A stretch of 64,000 bases of DNA from Flavobacteriaceae bacterium D16 (lineage in GTDB: Bacteria; Bacteroidota; Bacteroidia; Flavobacteriales; Flavobacteriaceae): the NCBI GenBank assembly GCA_021295155.1, contig JAJTJC010000034.1:1-64000 (forward strand), in the 5' to 3' direction. The notes under the pieces were generated by a model. The model was not told the origin of the DNA. It worked only from the letters and a program-made list of their open reading frames with translations, and searched no databases. Each line of letters starts with the position of its first letter. Position 1 is the stretch's first letter. Positions 9,484 through 18,447 of this stretch are shown here, in pieces. The translations under genes and the position numbers were made by a program.

Positions 9484-10755
9484 CTAGCGATAAATGGTCT
9501 GCAGGCGGTCTGGTCCAACTGAGACAATCTTTATGGGTACTTCCAGCTTTTTCTCAAGAAATGCTATGTACTCATTCAGGGACTCAGGAAGTTCCTTTGC
9601 CGAAGTAAGCGTAGTAAGGTCCTTCTTCCATCCAGGCAGTGTAGTATAAACCGGTTTTACATTCTCTGACTCAATATTGTACGGAAGGTGTTCTATTTCT
9701 TTACCCTGATACTGGTATGCGGTACATACTTTTATTGTTTTGAAGCCACTGAGGACATCTGCTTTCATCATCATCAACTCCGTTACTCCGTTAATTTGTA
9801 CGGCGTATTTAAGTGCCACGAGGTCCAGCCAGCCGCATCGTCTGGGTCTACCCGTTGTCGCTCCAAATTCATTACCCACTTTAGCCATGGTTTCGCCGTC
9901 TTCATCAAACAATTCTGTTGGGAAGGGGCCGCTGCCCACTCGTGTGGCATAGGCCTTAAATATACCAATGACACTACCTATCCTGCCGGGAGCAACACCA
10001 AGTCCGGTACAGGCGCCTGCTGCAGTTGTGTTGGAGGAAGTAACATAGGGATAGGTTCCAAAATCAATATCCAGCATGGAACCTTGAGCACCTTCCGCCA
10101 GGATCTTCTTTCCACTCAGCTGGGCGTTATGCAGGTATTCTTCGCTATCGATGAAATTAAGTGACTTCAGGGTTTTGATAGCATCGAAGAACTCTGTTTC
10201 CAACTCATTAAGGTCGTATTGGATATCTACATTGTAGAACCCGATCATAGCTTCGTGCTTATTGGCCAGTGCCCGATATTTAGACTTCCAGTTATCCAGT
10301 TCCAAATCCCCTACGCGAAGGCCATTTCTACCAGTTTTGTCCATATAGGTAGGGCCAATTCCTTTTAAAGTAGAGCCTATTTTTGCTTTTCCCTTAGAGG
10401 CTTCCGAAGCCGCATCTAACAATCGGTGGGTGGGAAGTATAAGATGTGCTTTTCTGGATATGAGCAGTCGCGGTTGAATATCGATATCAAATTGAGCCAG
10501 GTTATCCAATTCTTTTTTAAAAATTACCGGATCGATAACTACCCCGTTCCCAACCACGTTAATGGCATCATCGTGAAAAATTCCAGAAGGGATGGTGTGT
10601 AATACGTGTTTAATTCCGTCAAATTCAAGGGTGTGTCCTGCGTTTGGTCCTCCCTGAAACCGGGCTATAATATTGTAGTTATTGGTTAGTACGTCAACAA
10701 TCTTTCCTTTGCCTTCGTCCCCCCATTGGAGGCCCAACAGTAGATCTACTGCCAT
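9484..10755 (-). CDS. purA: Adenylosuccinate synthase
   Basis: 423 residues, normal length. PurA joins IMP and aspartate using GTP, the first committed step to AMP. The N-terminal GTP-binding loop GDEGKGK (12-18, catalytic Asp13), the GGPNAGHT block with catalytic His41, GSTLKGIGPTY and GRPRRCGWLDLVALKYA are all present. It follows fur by only 6 bp and is probably transcribed with it, a pairing of a metal-responsive regulator and a purine gene seen in flavobacteria. The family assignment is unambiguous. Confidence 0.97.
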   Translation of the reverse strand: MAVDLLLGLQWGDEGKGKIVDVLTNNYNIIARFQGGPNAGHTLEFDGIKHVLHTIPSGIFHDDAINVVGNGVVIDPVIFKKELDNLAQFDIDIQPRLLISRKAHLILPTHRLLDAASEASKGKAKIGSTLKGIGPTYMDKTGRNGLRVGDLELDNWKSKYRALANKHEAMIGFYNVDIQYDLNELETEFFDAIKTLKSLNFIDSEEYLHNAQLSGKKILAEGAQGSMLDIDFGTYPYVTSSNTTAAGACTGLGVAPGRIGSVIGIFKAYATRVGSGPFPTELFDEDGETMAKVGNEFGATTGRPRRCGWLDLVALKYAVQINGVTELMMMKADVLSGFKTIKVCTAYQYQGKEIEHLPYNIESENVKPVYTTLPGWKKDLTTLTSAKELPESLNEYIAFLEKKLEVPIKIVSVGPDRLQTIYR

Positions 10756-10761
10756 GTGGTT

Positions 10762-11223
10762 CTATTGGTTAGTCGGTTCTTGATTTGCTTTTTTTCGGGT
10801 ACCGTAAAAGTAGAGCGAGTGATTACTGATCTCAATGTCAAAAACTTCTTCTATGGTTTTTTTGATGGATTGGATCCGGGGATCACAAAACTCAACCACC
10901 TCCCCGGTATCAGTAAGAATGACATGGTCATGCTGTCTGTCGAAATAGGATTTTTCATACTGGGCCTGATTCTTTCCAAACTGATGTTTGCGAACCAGTT
11001 TACACTCTAAAAGAAGTTCAATAGTATTGTAAAGTGTGGCCCGGCTTACCCGATAGTTTTTGTTTTTCATTTTGATGTAAAGCGATTCAATATCAAAATG
11101 ATCATCACTATCATAGATCTCCTGCAAAATGGCATACCGTTCCGGGGTTTTGCGTTGCCCATTCTCCTCGAGATAGGCCGTAAAAACCTGCTTTACTATT
11201 TCCTGATCATTGTTAGCGTCCAT
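10762..11223 (-). CDS. Fur-family transcriptional regulator
   Basis: 153 residues from the ATG at 11223. N-terminal winged helix ([21 protein letters not shown], then [14 protein letters not shown] recognition helix) and C-terminal dimerisation domain with metal ligands around [16 protein letters not shown]-type residues (here QHDHVI and EFCDP). There are no CxxC structural-zinc pairs. It could be Fur, PerR or Zur; the sequence alone does not decide. An in-frame TTG nine codons upstream was rejected because it lies inside a TACCTTTG promoter box. It is followed by purA at 6 bp and preceded by relA/spoT. Confidence 0.88.
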   Translation of the reverse strand: MDANNDQEIVKQVFTAYLEENGQRKTPERYAILQEIYDSDDHFDIESLYIKMKNKNYRVSRATLYNTIELLLECKLVRKHQFGKNQAQYEKSYFDRQHDHVILTDTGEVVEFCDPRIQSIKKTIEEVFDIEISNHSLYFYGTRKKANQEPTNQ

Positions 11224-11247
11224 AGCCCTATGTTGCTCTCCAAACCT

Positions 11248-11255
11248 CAAAGGTA
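11248..11255 (-). promoter_or_regulatory. -7 promoter box for fur-purA
   Basis: Minus-strand TACCTTTG matches TAnnTTTG and lies 24 nt before the ATG at 11223. It overlaps the alternative TTG start codon, which argues for the ATG. Confidence 0.5.
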
Positions 11256-11313
11256 CGGCTAAAAATAAAATTCTATGGCCTTACTGTTCTTACTTATGAA
11301 CAGAATTAAGGCA

Positions 11314-13521
11314 TTAAATCCGAACGACTTTCTCGATCCCACTAATCTGTTTCAAATTATTAATGAGTTTTTTGAGAATCGCCTTGTTTTTTACTACCAG
11401 GGTAATTTTTCCTGTAAAGGTCCCCCCATCCGTACTGAAGTTCAGATTTCTCATGTTTACATGCATATTGTCTGAAATGATCTCTGTGATCTTGTTCATC
11501 AATCCCAGGTTATCAATACCCGTTAGTTTTATTTCCGAAGTGAATTCCTCCTGTGAAGAATCAATCCATTTTGCAGAAATGATCCTGTATGCGTAGTTCG
11601 ACTGAAGTGAAATGGCATTCGGGCAGTCTTTCTTATGTACTTTAATTCCTTCGTTCACACTGATAAATCCAAAAACATCATCTCCAGGGATAGGATTACA
11701 GCATTTAGAAAGTTTGTAATTCAGTTTCTCTTCATCCCTGCCAAATACAAGCATATCATATTTAGCGGTAATTTCCTCGCGGTTAATATCTGCTGGAACA
11801 GGTTTCCTTCGGATTTTGTTCTTGAAGAAACTGATAAATGCATTATTATAAGAAGAAGCAAAATCCTTTATTTTCTGGTTGTCTATGCTGCCTATCCCAA
11901 CCCGGTAGAATAAATCCAGGCTGGTCTTAAGTTTGAAATACATCACCATTTTATTGACAACGTCTTCACCCAGACTAATCTTCTGGGATTTCAGTTTCCT
12001 TCGAAGAATTTCTTTTCCTTCTTCGGCAATAAGTTTTTTCTCCTCCTTCAATGAAGAACGGATCTTGGAAATAGCCCTTGCCGTAGTGGCGTAATCCAGC
12101 CAGTTTTGATTGGGTTTTGCGATTTCAGAGGTGATTATTTCAACCTGATCGCCACTTTTGAGGACTGTATTTAGCGGAACCAACTTCCCATTAACTTTAG
12201 CTCCCCGGGTTTTCATGCCCACTTCCGTGTGAATGTGGAAAGAAAAATCCAGAGGTGTTGCCCCTTTGGGAAGGGATTTCAGCTCTCCCTTGGGAGTAAA
12301 TACGAATATTTCCTTGGCGTAAAGGTTTAATTTAAATTCCTCTACAAAATCAACCGCATTGCCATTGGAGCTTTCCAGTGCTTCCTGAAGGCGGTTCAGC
12401 CACTCTTCAATACCCAATTCTTTTTGTTCACCGTGTTTATATTTGAAGTGGGCGGCATACCCTTTTTCAGCTATTTCATGCATGCGTTCGCTGCGAATCT
12501 GAACTTCCACCCATTTACCCTCAGGTCCCATAACGGTGATATGGAGGGCTTCGTAACCAGTAGATTTTGGGGAGGAGATCCAATCCCTTAAGCGAACCGG
12601 GTTAGGGGTAAAGTGGTCTGTTACTATGGAGTATATCTTCCATGCTAAAAACTTCTCGTTTTCAGTATCCGATTGATAGATGATACGGATAGCAAACTTG
12701 TCGTAGATTTCATCAAAGCTTACATTTTGGGCAATCATTTTCTTGCGGATGGAATAAATGGACTTCATGCGCCCCTTTATATTATATCCCAATCCTTCTT
12801 TGTCCAGCGATTTCTTAATTACCTTGGAGAAGTCGTCAATGTACCTCTGTTGTTCTTCCTTGGTTTGTTCTATTCGCTCAGCAATATCATTATATACCTC
12901 AGGCTCGGTGTATTTCAGGCTGAGGTCTTCCAGTTCGGTCTTGATGTTGTACAAACCTATCCGGTGTGCCAGGGGAGCATAGATGTAGAGGGTCTCTGAG
13001 GCCATTTTAACCTGTTTGTGTTCAGGCATGGCGTCCATGGTCAGCATGTTGTGATAGCGATCGGCTATCTTGATGATAATTACCCTGACATCATCGTGCA
13101 AGGTTAATAGCATCTTCCGGAAATTTTCGGCCTGTTGAGAAATGTTCCGGTCTTTCTTTAAATGGGCAATTTTGGTAAGTCCGTCAACTATGCGGGCAAC
13201 AGTATCACCGAACATTCTTTCAATATCGTCCAGGGTATATTCAGTGTCTTCCACTACGTCGTGCAGGAGAGCGGAAGCAATGGAAATTGCATCCAGGCCA
13301 ATTTCCGAAGCTACAATCTTAGCGACCGCTATGGGATGAAAAATATAAGCTTCCCCGGAGCGCCTTCGCTGGTCCTTATGGGCATCCACGGCAATATCAA
13401 AAGCCGAACGAATAAGGCGCTTGTCTTCCGCGTTAAGCGCTTGGTAGCTAATGCGCAGTAGTTCCTTATATTGTTTGGCAATTTCCTTGTTCTCCTTCTC
13501 TATTAGAGTCTCCGTCCGCAT
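11314..13521 (-). CDS. Bifunctional (p)ppGpp synthetase/hydrolase, RelA/SpoT family
   Basis: 735 residues with full Rel architecture. The HD hydrolase domain has ALLHDVVEDTEYT (His87-Asp88) and RYHNMLTMD (about 157). The synthetase domain follows at about 230-360 with SPKSTGYEALHITV. Then come a TGS domain (IFVFTPKGELKSLPKGATPLDF, about 405-465), a conserved Cys region (KCCNPIPGDDVFG) and a C-terminal ACT domain. Both catalytic halves keep their key motifs, so it should make and degrade the stringent-response alarmone. It lies upstream of fur-purA on the same strand, separated by 63-90 bp. As the only long Rel in this window it is probably the main enzyme. Confidence 0.95.
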   Translation of the reverse strand: MRTETLIEKENKEIAKQYKELLRISYQALNAEDKRLIRSAFDIAVDAHKDQRRRSGEAYIFHPIAVAKIVASEIGLDAISIASALLHDVVEDTEYTLDDIERMFGDTVARIVDGLTKIAHLKKDRNISQQAENFRKMLLTLHDDVRVIIIKIADRYHNMLTMDAMPEHKQVKMASETLYIYAPLAHRIGLYNIKTELEDLSLKYTEPEVYNDIAERIEQTKEEQQRYIDDFSKVIKKSLDKEGLGYNIKGRMKSIYSIRKKMIAQNVSFDEIYDKFAIRIIYQSDTENEKFLAWKIYSIVTDHFTPNPVRLRDWISSPKSTGYEALHITVMGPEGKWVEVQIRSERMHEIAEKGYAAHFKYKHGEQKELGIEEWLNRLQEALESSNGNAVDFVEEFKLNLYAKEIFVFTPKGELKSLPKGATPLDFSFHIHTEVGMKTRGAKVNGKLVPLNTVLKSGDQVEIITSEIAKPNQNWLDYATTARAISKIRSSLKEEKKLIAEEGKEILRRKLKSQKISLGEDVVNKMVMYFKLKTSLDLFYRVGIGSIDNQKIKDFASSYNNAFISFFKNKIRRKPVPADINREEITAKYDMLVFGRDEEKLNYKLSKCCNPIPGDDVFGFISVNEGIKVHKKDCPNAISLQSNYAYRIISAKWIDSSQEEFTSEIKLTGIDNLGLMNKITEIISDNMHVNMRNLNFSTDGGTFTGKITLVVKNKAILKKLINNLKQISGIEKVVRI

Positions 13522-13562
13522 AAATTAAAATTACCACAAACTTTTGTAGTTACCAACAAAAA

Positions 13563-14795
13563 TCATGCCCTTAGGTTCTCAATACGGTCTTTCAGAGTAG
13601 GGTGGGAGTAGTGCATGAAGACATAGGCACTGTGGGGGGTGAGATTACTAAGGCTCTTTCCGGATAGTTTTTTCAGTGAGGTGATCAGGGGTTGTGAAGC
13701 AAAGGTTTTTTTGGCATAATTATCTGCCTGGAATTCAAATTTACGGGATATGGCGTTCATCATGAGCCCCGTAATCTGTGATATTGGGCTATACAATAAC
13801 CCAAAACCAATAAGGGCCGCATGAAAACTGGGAGTCTCCACACCAATAGCCGTAGAAACCTCGGGGTTGTTGATAAATAAAGACAGTATAAACAAAGTCA
13901 ATCCGGTAATCATCACAGAGGCCAGTAAGTTGTATACCACATGCTGTTTTTTATAGTGCCCTACCTCATGGGCGAGTACGGAAACAATTTCATCTTCCTC
14001 CAGATCTTCTATAAGCGTATCGTATAAGGTTATTCGTTTGGTTTTTCCAAAGCCAGAAAAGTATGCGTTGGCCTTGGTAGACCTCTTGGATCCGTCTATT
14101 ACAAAAATATGCTGTAATTCAAAACCCACTTTTCGCGCATAGGATTGGATTTTATTTCTGAGGGACCCCTCCTCCAGCGGTGTTTGCTTATTAAATAGCG
14201 GTACGATCAGACGACTGTAAAAAAGGTTGATAAACACGGTGAATACGGTAATCAAGGCCCAGGTATACATCCAGAAATCGGATCCAACTTCCATAAAAAA
14301 CCATATTACCAGGGCTAATATGCCTCCACCCAGGAAAGCAGTCATCACCCATCCTTTCAGTTTGTCAATAAAGAACAGCTTTTTGGTGGTCTTATTGAAT
14401 TCAAATTTTTCCTCAATAACAAAAGTCTGGTAATATGCAAAAGGAGTGCTCAGTATATCGCTCCCGACGAAGATCATACCAAAAAATAACAAAGCAACTC
14501 CAATGGGATGTTCGGTAACCCCACGGGCAAGCGTGTCTATCCAGTCAAAACCACCAAAAATCAGAAATCCCAGCGTAACAGCCAGGGATACTATTCCGGA
14601 GACTAAGCCAAATTTAAAATTAGCCTGTTTATAATCCTGAGATTTTCGGTACGCATCCTTATCAAAAACATCTTGTAACCCTTCTGGTACGGGATCTTGG
14701 AATTTTTTTGCGTTAAGGAGGTCCAGCACTGTTTCTATGGTGAATTGTAAAAGCAGTATGCCGATGATTACATAAAAAAGTACAGATATGTCCAT
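13563..14795 (-). CDS. M48-family (Ste24-like) membrane zinc protease
   Basis: 410 residues with hydrophobic segments near 5-25, 62-82, 98-116, 150-170, 175-195, 288-306 and 325-340. The zinc motif HEVGH is at 276-280 and the third ligand in EFQADNYA near 352. The N-terminal Ste24-like region precedes the catalytic domain, as in CAAX-type proteases. Bacteria lack prenylated CAAX substrates, so it more likely acts in membrane-protein quality control. That role is inferred. The ATG at 14795 is clear, and the upstream methyltransferase ends 26 bp away, suggesting co-transcription. Confidence 0.9.
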   Translation of the reverse strand: MDISVLFYVIIGILLLQFTIETVLDLLNAKKFQDPVPEGLQDVFDKDAYRKSQDYKQANFKFGLVSGIVSLAVTLGFLIFGGFDWIDTLARGVTEHPIGVALLFFGMIFVGSDILSTPFAYYQTFVIEEKFEFNKTTKKLFFIDKLKGWVMTAFLGGGILALVIWFFMEVGSDFWMYTWALITVFTVFINLFYSRLIVPLFNKQTPLEEGSLRNKIQSYARKVGFELQHIFVIDGSKRSTKANAYFSGFGKTKRITLYDTLIEDLEEDEIVSVLAHEVGHYKKQHVVYNLLASVMITGLTLFILSLFINNPEVSTAIGVETPSFHAALIGFGLLYSPISQITGLMMNAISRKFEFQADNYAKKTFASQPLITSLKKLSGKSLSNLTPHSAYVFMHYSHPTLKDRIENLRA

Positions 14796-14821
14796 ATGAG
14801 ATTATAGCTTTCCCCTTTTAT

Positions 14822-15634
14822 TTAGTCAAAATTTCGTTGCCTGAGGGCCTCAAAGATAATTATTGCAGCGGATACTGACAGGTTCATAGAATCGATTTGC
14901 CCCTTCATCGGGATGATGATATTGGCATCCGATTCTGTAATCCACTTTTCTGATAAACCAGTGGCCTCAGTGCCTACTGCAATGGCTACAGGTCCTGTGT
15001 AATCCAGTTGGCTATAAACCTCACTAGCAGATAAAGCCGCCGAGTAGAGTTTAATCTCGTTTTCCTTTAAAAATTGAAATACCTCTTCACTACTACCCAC
15101 ACCAATATTTGTTGTGAACAGACAACCCACACTGGATCTAATAATATTGGGGTTGTACAGGTCGCTTTTGGGATCCGCGAGAATAACGGCATCCAGGTTG
15201 GCAGCATCGGCAGTACGCAATAAGGCACCGAGGTTCCCTGGTTTTTCAGGTGATTGGGCAATGAGGATGAGGGGGTGTTCGCGGTGAAACTGCAAGTCCT
15301 GTAATTGATGAGACTTAGCCTTGGCAAGGGCCAGAACACCCTCAGTCTTCTCCCTGTAGGCTACCCGGCGATACACCTCACGGGATAGTTCGATTCCCTC
15401 CGTACCAGCATCTTTATTCGGAAATAATGCCTTTAATTCCTGTACTGGGATGATATCGGTACAGTAAAAAACTTTGGTTATCTCGTAACCCCCTTTAAGG
15501 GCTAATTGCATTTCTCTTAGCCCTTCCAAAACAAAGAGCCCGGTTTTATCCCTTCCTCTCTTTTTTTCTTTAAGTTGGAGGATTTGCCGTACTAATGGGT
15601 TTTGAAGGCTGGAGATGTGTTTTCCCAGGTGCAT
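14822..15634 (-). CDS. SpoU/TrmH-family RNA 2'-O-methyltransferase
   Basis: 270 residues. An N-terminal substrate-binding domain (SLQNPLVRQILQLKEKKRG, then GLFVLEGLREMQLAL) is followed by the SPOUT knot domain with its three motifs: NLGALLRTADAANLDAVIL, VAIAVGTEATGLS and PMKGQIDSMNLSVSAAI. The knot binds S-adenosylmethionine and methylates a ribose in rRNA or tRNA; which one cannot be read here. RlmB-like is the nearest type. A TACTTTTG promoter box lies only 5 nt before the ATG, so the transcript may be leaderless. Confidence 0.92.
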   Translation of the reverse strand: MHLGKHISSLQNPLVRQILQLKEKKRGRDKTGLFVLEGLREMQLALKGGYEITKVFYCTDIIPVQELKALFPNKDAGTEGIELSREVYRRVAYREKTEGVLALAKAKSHQLQDLQFHREHPLILIAQSPEKPGNLGALLRTADAANLDAVILADPKSDLYNPNIIRSSVGCLFTTNIGVGSSEEVFQFLKENEIKLYSAALSASEVYSQLDYTGPVAIAVGTEATGLSEKWITESDANIIIPMKGQIDSMNLSVSAAIIIFEALRQRNFD

Positions 15635-15639
15635 AAAGG

Positions 15640-15647
15640 CAAAAGTA
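15640..15647 (-). promoter_or_regulatory. -7 promoter box for the SpoU methyltransferase
   Basis: Minus-strand TACTTTTG, exact TAnnTTTG match, 5 nt before the ATG at 15634. The start point of transcription would fall at or next to the A of the ATG. Confidence 0.55.
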
Positions 15648-15802
15648 GGAATTCCTTATTCATTTTACTGTCCGTATTAAAGTTGAAATTATCCCTCATG
15701 CATTTGCATTCATTTTACCTATGCCCATATCTGTCTTATCAGCAAAATACAGCAGCCTGCATTAATGCCTTTAAAACTTTTGGCATATTCTCCTTAGAGG
15801 AT

Positions 15803-16879
15803 TTAGTTGGACTGAATAGGATTCTTAAGGTGATAATTAACTACAAGGGAAACTACCTGGTTGTAACTTTTGATCCCTTTCCGTTGTTTGTTGGCTTTCA
15901 AAAAAGTATTGAAGGCTGATTTGAATACCGGCTCCAGGGGGTTTTCGTATTGCTTCCAAAAGGCTGTTACTTCCTGGTAATTTGCCTTAACCCCCGGATT
16001 GATTTGCGACCTGAGCATTTCCCAATCTTCCTTATCCTTTAATTGAAGATCACGAAGGCAATAGCTCATTGCATAAGCGTAGGCTGAATACTGGAAATAT
16101 TCGTTGTCGTTTTTAAGGGTGGCCAGATAACCAATAAAACTAACTTCATTTTCTGCGGAATAGCCCAACTGATGGCCAATTTCATGTCCTGTAACCACAG
16201 GGTATCTGAATTTTGGAATCTTCCCATTTACCTGTGCCTCATGGGTAAAGGGGTTTAGATATCCCCCATATCCCATATAAGAGAGTCCTGTACTCAATAA
16301 GGATCGTTTTACACTGGGATGGGAATAACCCAGAGCAGGATATTCCTTCTGAAGTTCTTCATAACCGGCCAGGGTCATGTCAAATACCTCTCTTTTTGAA
16401 AAGGGAAATAATACAGCGGTGCTATCCGATCCAGTCAGCTGTTCCTGCAGCGAGTTGGTAGCTTCTATTAGTTGAAGGGTTACCTCATAAAGTCCTTTTT
16501 CTGTATAGGTTTTCTCCAGACTCAGGTTTTGATGTAATGGTATACGGAAATAGTTCAGTCCCCAGGAAAAATAGAACGTAAAATGAGCGATTGCAAGTAC
16601 CATTGCAATATCCCTGAGAAGGATAGCAGGCCTTCTCTTATAATCATTCCATTTGAGATAGAGGTACCGTATTGTAAGAAGAAACAGCAATGTGTACAGG
16701 ATATCGCCTACTGAGAAAGGAATCCACCCCATTAAGGTTCTGAAAAAGCCCGAGATTAGCGGAAATAGCGACTGACTGTAATACTGCTCTACCCATTCGG
16801 GATAAAGGGCCAAAAGTCTTATCAAAAGAATTTGCGGAACAAGCGAGATGGCAATGCCATTTTTCCATCTGTTTTTCAT
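15803..16879 (-). CDS. DUF3810 membrane-bound zinc-protease-like protein
   Basis: 358 residues from the ATG at 16879. Three hydrophobic segments occupy the first 110 residues, followed by a soluble domain with HEIGH at 232-236 and downstream acidic residues (SAENEVSF, 242-249) that could supply the third zinc ligand. This is the DUF3810 family of Bacteroidota. The motif predicts a gluzincin-like protease, but I know of no substrate. A TTG three codons upstream lies inside a TAATTTTG box, so the ATG is preferred. It is divergent from pepD, sharing a 71-bp control region. Confidence 0.82.
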   Translation of the reverse strand: MKNRWKNGIAISLVPQILLIRLLALYPEWVEQYYSQSLFPLISGFFRTLMGWIPFSVGDILYTLLFLLTIRYLYLKWNDYKRRPAILLRDIAMVLAIAHFTFYFSWGLNYFRIPLHQNLSLEKTYTEKGLYEVTLQLIEATNSLQEQLTGSDSTAVLFPFSKREVFDMTLAGYEELQKEYPALGYSHPSVKRSLLSTGLSYMGYGGYLNPFTHEAQVNGKIPKFRYPVVTGHEIGHQLGYSAENEVSFIGYLATLKNDNEYFQYSAYAYAMSYCLRDLQLKDKEDWEMLRSQINPGVKANYQEVTAFWKQYENPLEPVFKSAFNTFLKANKQRKGIKSYNQVVSLVVNYHLKNPIQSN

Positions 16880-16885
16880 CAGTGT

Positions 16886-16893
16886 CAAAATTA
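16886..16893 (-). promoter_or_regulatory. -7 promoter box for the DUF3810 gene
   Basis: Minus-strand TAATTTTG matches TAnnTTTG and lies 6 nt before the ATG at 16879, predicting a leaderless or nearly leaderless message. Confidence 0.5.
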
Positions 16894-16926
16894 GGGAAAA
16901 CTCTCGCGTGGTTGGCTCCCATACCT

Positions 16927-16934
16927 TATTTTTG
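16927..16934 (+). promoter_or_regulatory. -7 promoter box for pepD
   Basis: TATTTTTG, exact TAnnTTTG match, 16 nt before the pepD ATG at 16951. Confidence 0.55.
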
Positions 16935-16950
16935 AATGAAATTCTAAACT

Positions 16951-18414
16951 ATGAACGAAACAATAAGACAACTCACACCCACAACCGTTTGGAACAATTT
17001 TGCAGACCTTAATGCGGTGCCTAGACCTTCCAAGAAAGAAGAACGGGTCATTGGATTTATGCTGGAATTTGGAAAAGGATTAGGTCTGGAAACTTTCAAG
17101 GATGAGGTTGGCAATGTGATCATCAGAAAACCGGCTACCAAGGGAATGGAAAACCATAAAACGGTAACCTTACAATCTCATTTAGACATGGTTCACCAGA
17201 AAAATGCCGATACCGATTTTGATTTTAACACTGAGGGTATTGACATGGAAGTTTCTGGAGATTGGGTAAAGGCCAAAGGCACTACTCTTGGAGCTGATAA
17301 CGGCATGGGTGTTGCCGCAATCATGAGCCTTCTGCAGGCGAAAGATATTGCTCACCCGTCTCTGGAGGCACTATTTACGATAGATGAGGAAACCGGAATG
17401 ACGGGTGCTCAGGGATTGCAGCCTGGAGTTCTTAAGGGGGAAATCCTATTAAATCTGGACACCGAAGAGGATGATGAAATTGATATTGGCTGTGCTGGTG
17501 GTATAGATATTACAGCCCAGGGGGAATACACCGAAATATCCTTGCCAGATGGACAGGCAGCCTATCGCATCGATGTTAAGGGATTAAACGGAGGCCACAG
17601 CGGTATGGATATACATAAAGGGCTTGGTAATGCAAATAAAATCATGAACCGCCTGCTCTTCAATGCTTTGGACCACTTTGCCGTTTCTTTAGCTGAAATC
17701 AGTGGTGGTGGATTGCGTAATGCAATTCCACGGGAAAGTACAGCACTTATTGCAGTTGATGAAAAGCACGATAAGGAATTGACAGCAAAGTTTGAGGGAT
17801 GGACTGACACAATTAAAAAAGAGTTGGCACTCTTAGAGCCTGGCCTCGCTATTTCCCTGAAAAAAACAGGACTACCTGAGAAGGTAATGGAACAGGCAGC
17901 ATTTGAGCAATTGGTCCAGGCCTTATACGCGGCAACTAATGGTGTCTATCGAATGAGTCCGGCCATAGCCGATCTTGTGGAGACTTCCAATAATATTGCG
18001 AATGTTACCGTAAAGGATGGAAAGTTGAAGATTGGTTGTCTAACACGTTCTTCCGTAGAGTCCTCTAAAATGGATCTTGCAGTGGCACTGAAAAGTGTAT
18101 TTCAGCTTGCAGGATATACGGTTAGTTTTAGTGGAAGTTATCCAGGCTGGAGCCCAAATCCAGATTCCGAAATACTTGAAGTACTGAAAGAACGTTATAA
18201 GGAACTTTTTCAGTCAGAACCTAAAGTAGTTGCCTGCCATGCAGGGCTTGAATGTGGAATTTTAGGGCAACACTACCCAAAAATGGATATGATCAGTTTT
18301 GGACCTACCATACTGGGGGCACATTCCCCAGATGAACGCGTGAGTATTTCCTCGGTACAGAAATTTTGGAAGTTTTTGCAGGAAATCCTGCTTCATATTC
18401 CTGAAAAGGCATAA
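16951..18414 (+). CDS. pepD: Xaa-His (aminoacyl-histidine) dipeptidase
   Basis: 487 residues, the usual PepD length. This M20-type dinuclear zinc dipeptidase hydrolyses beta-Ala-His and similar dipeptides in the cytoplasm. The ligand blocks are visible: TLQSHLDMVHQK, GADNGMGVAAIMS, TIDEETGMTGA (catalytic Glu region) and, near the C-terminus, GPTILGAHSPDE. The inserted dimerisation lid begins at GLNGGHSGMDIHKG. There is no signal peptide. The gene stands alone on the plus strand, with a promoter box upstream and a strong hairpin terminator directly after the stop codon. Confidence 0.93.
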   Translation: MNETIRQLTPTTVWNNFADLNAVPRPSKKEERVIGFMLEFGKGLGLETFKDEVGNVIIRKPATKGMENHKTVTLQSHLDMVHQKNADTDFDFNTEGIDMEVSGDWVKAKGTTLGADNGMGVAAIMSLLQAKDIAHPSLEALFTIDEETGMTGAQGLQPGVLKGEILLNLDTEEDDEIDIGCAGGIDITAQGEYTEISLPDGQAAYRIDVKGLNGGHSGMDIHKGLGNANKIMNRLLFNALDHFAVSLAEISGGGLRNAIPRESTALIAVDEKHDKELTAKFEGWTDTIKKELALLEPGLAISLKKTGLPEKVMEQAAFEQLVQALYAATNGVYRMSPAIADLVETSNNIANVTVKDGKLKIGCLTRSSVESSKMDLAVALKSVFQLAGYTVSFSGSYPGWSPNPDSEILEVLKERYKELFQSEPKVVACHAGLECGILGQHYPKMDMISFGPTILGAHSPDERVSISSVQKFWKFLQEILLHIPEKA

Positions 18415-18445
18415 AAAAAAGGCCGGTAAAATCCCGGCCTTTTTT
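18415..18445. terminator. Bidirectional intrinsic terminator
   Basis: An A-run and GGCCGG (18421-18426), a 7-nt loop, then CCGGCC (18434-18439) and a T-run form an A-tract/stem/T-tract hairpin that works on both strands. It sits between the convergent stops of pepD (18414) and the cyclophilin-FKBP gene (18448). Confidence 0.85.
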
Positions 18446-18447
18446 TA

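Noticed and set aside
11284-11303. CTGTTC/GAACAG hairpin after relA/spoT as a terminator
   Set aside because: The 6-bp stem is weak and not followed directly by a T-run on the minus strand, so I did not list it.
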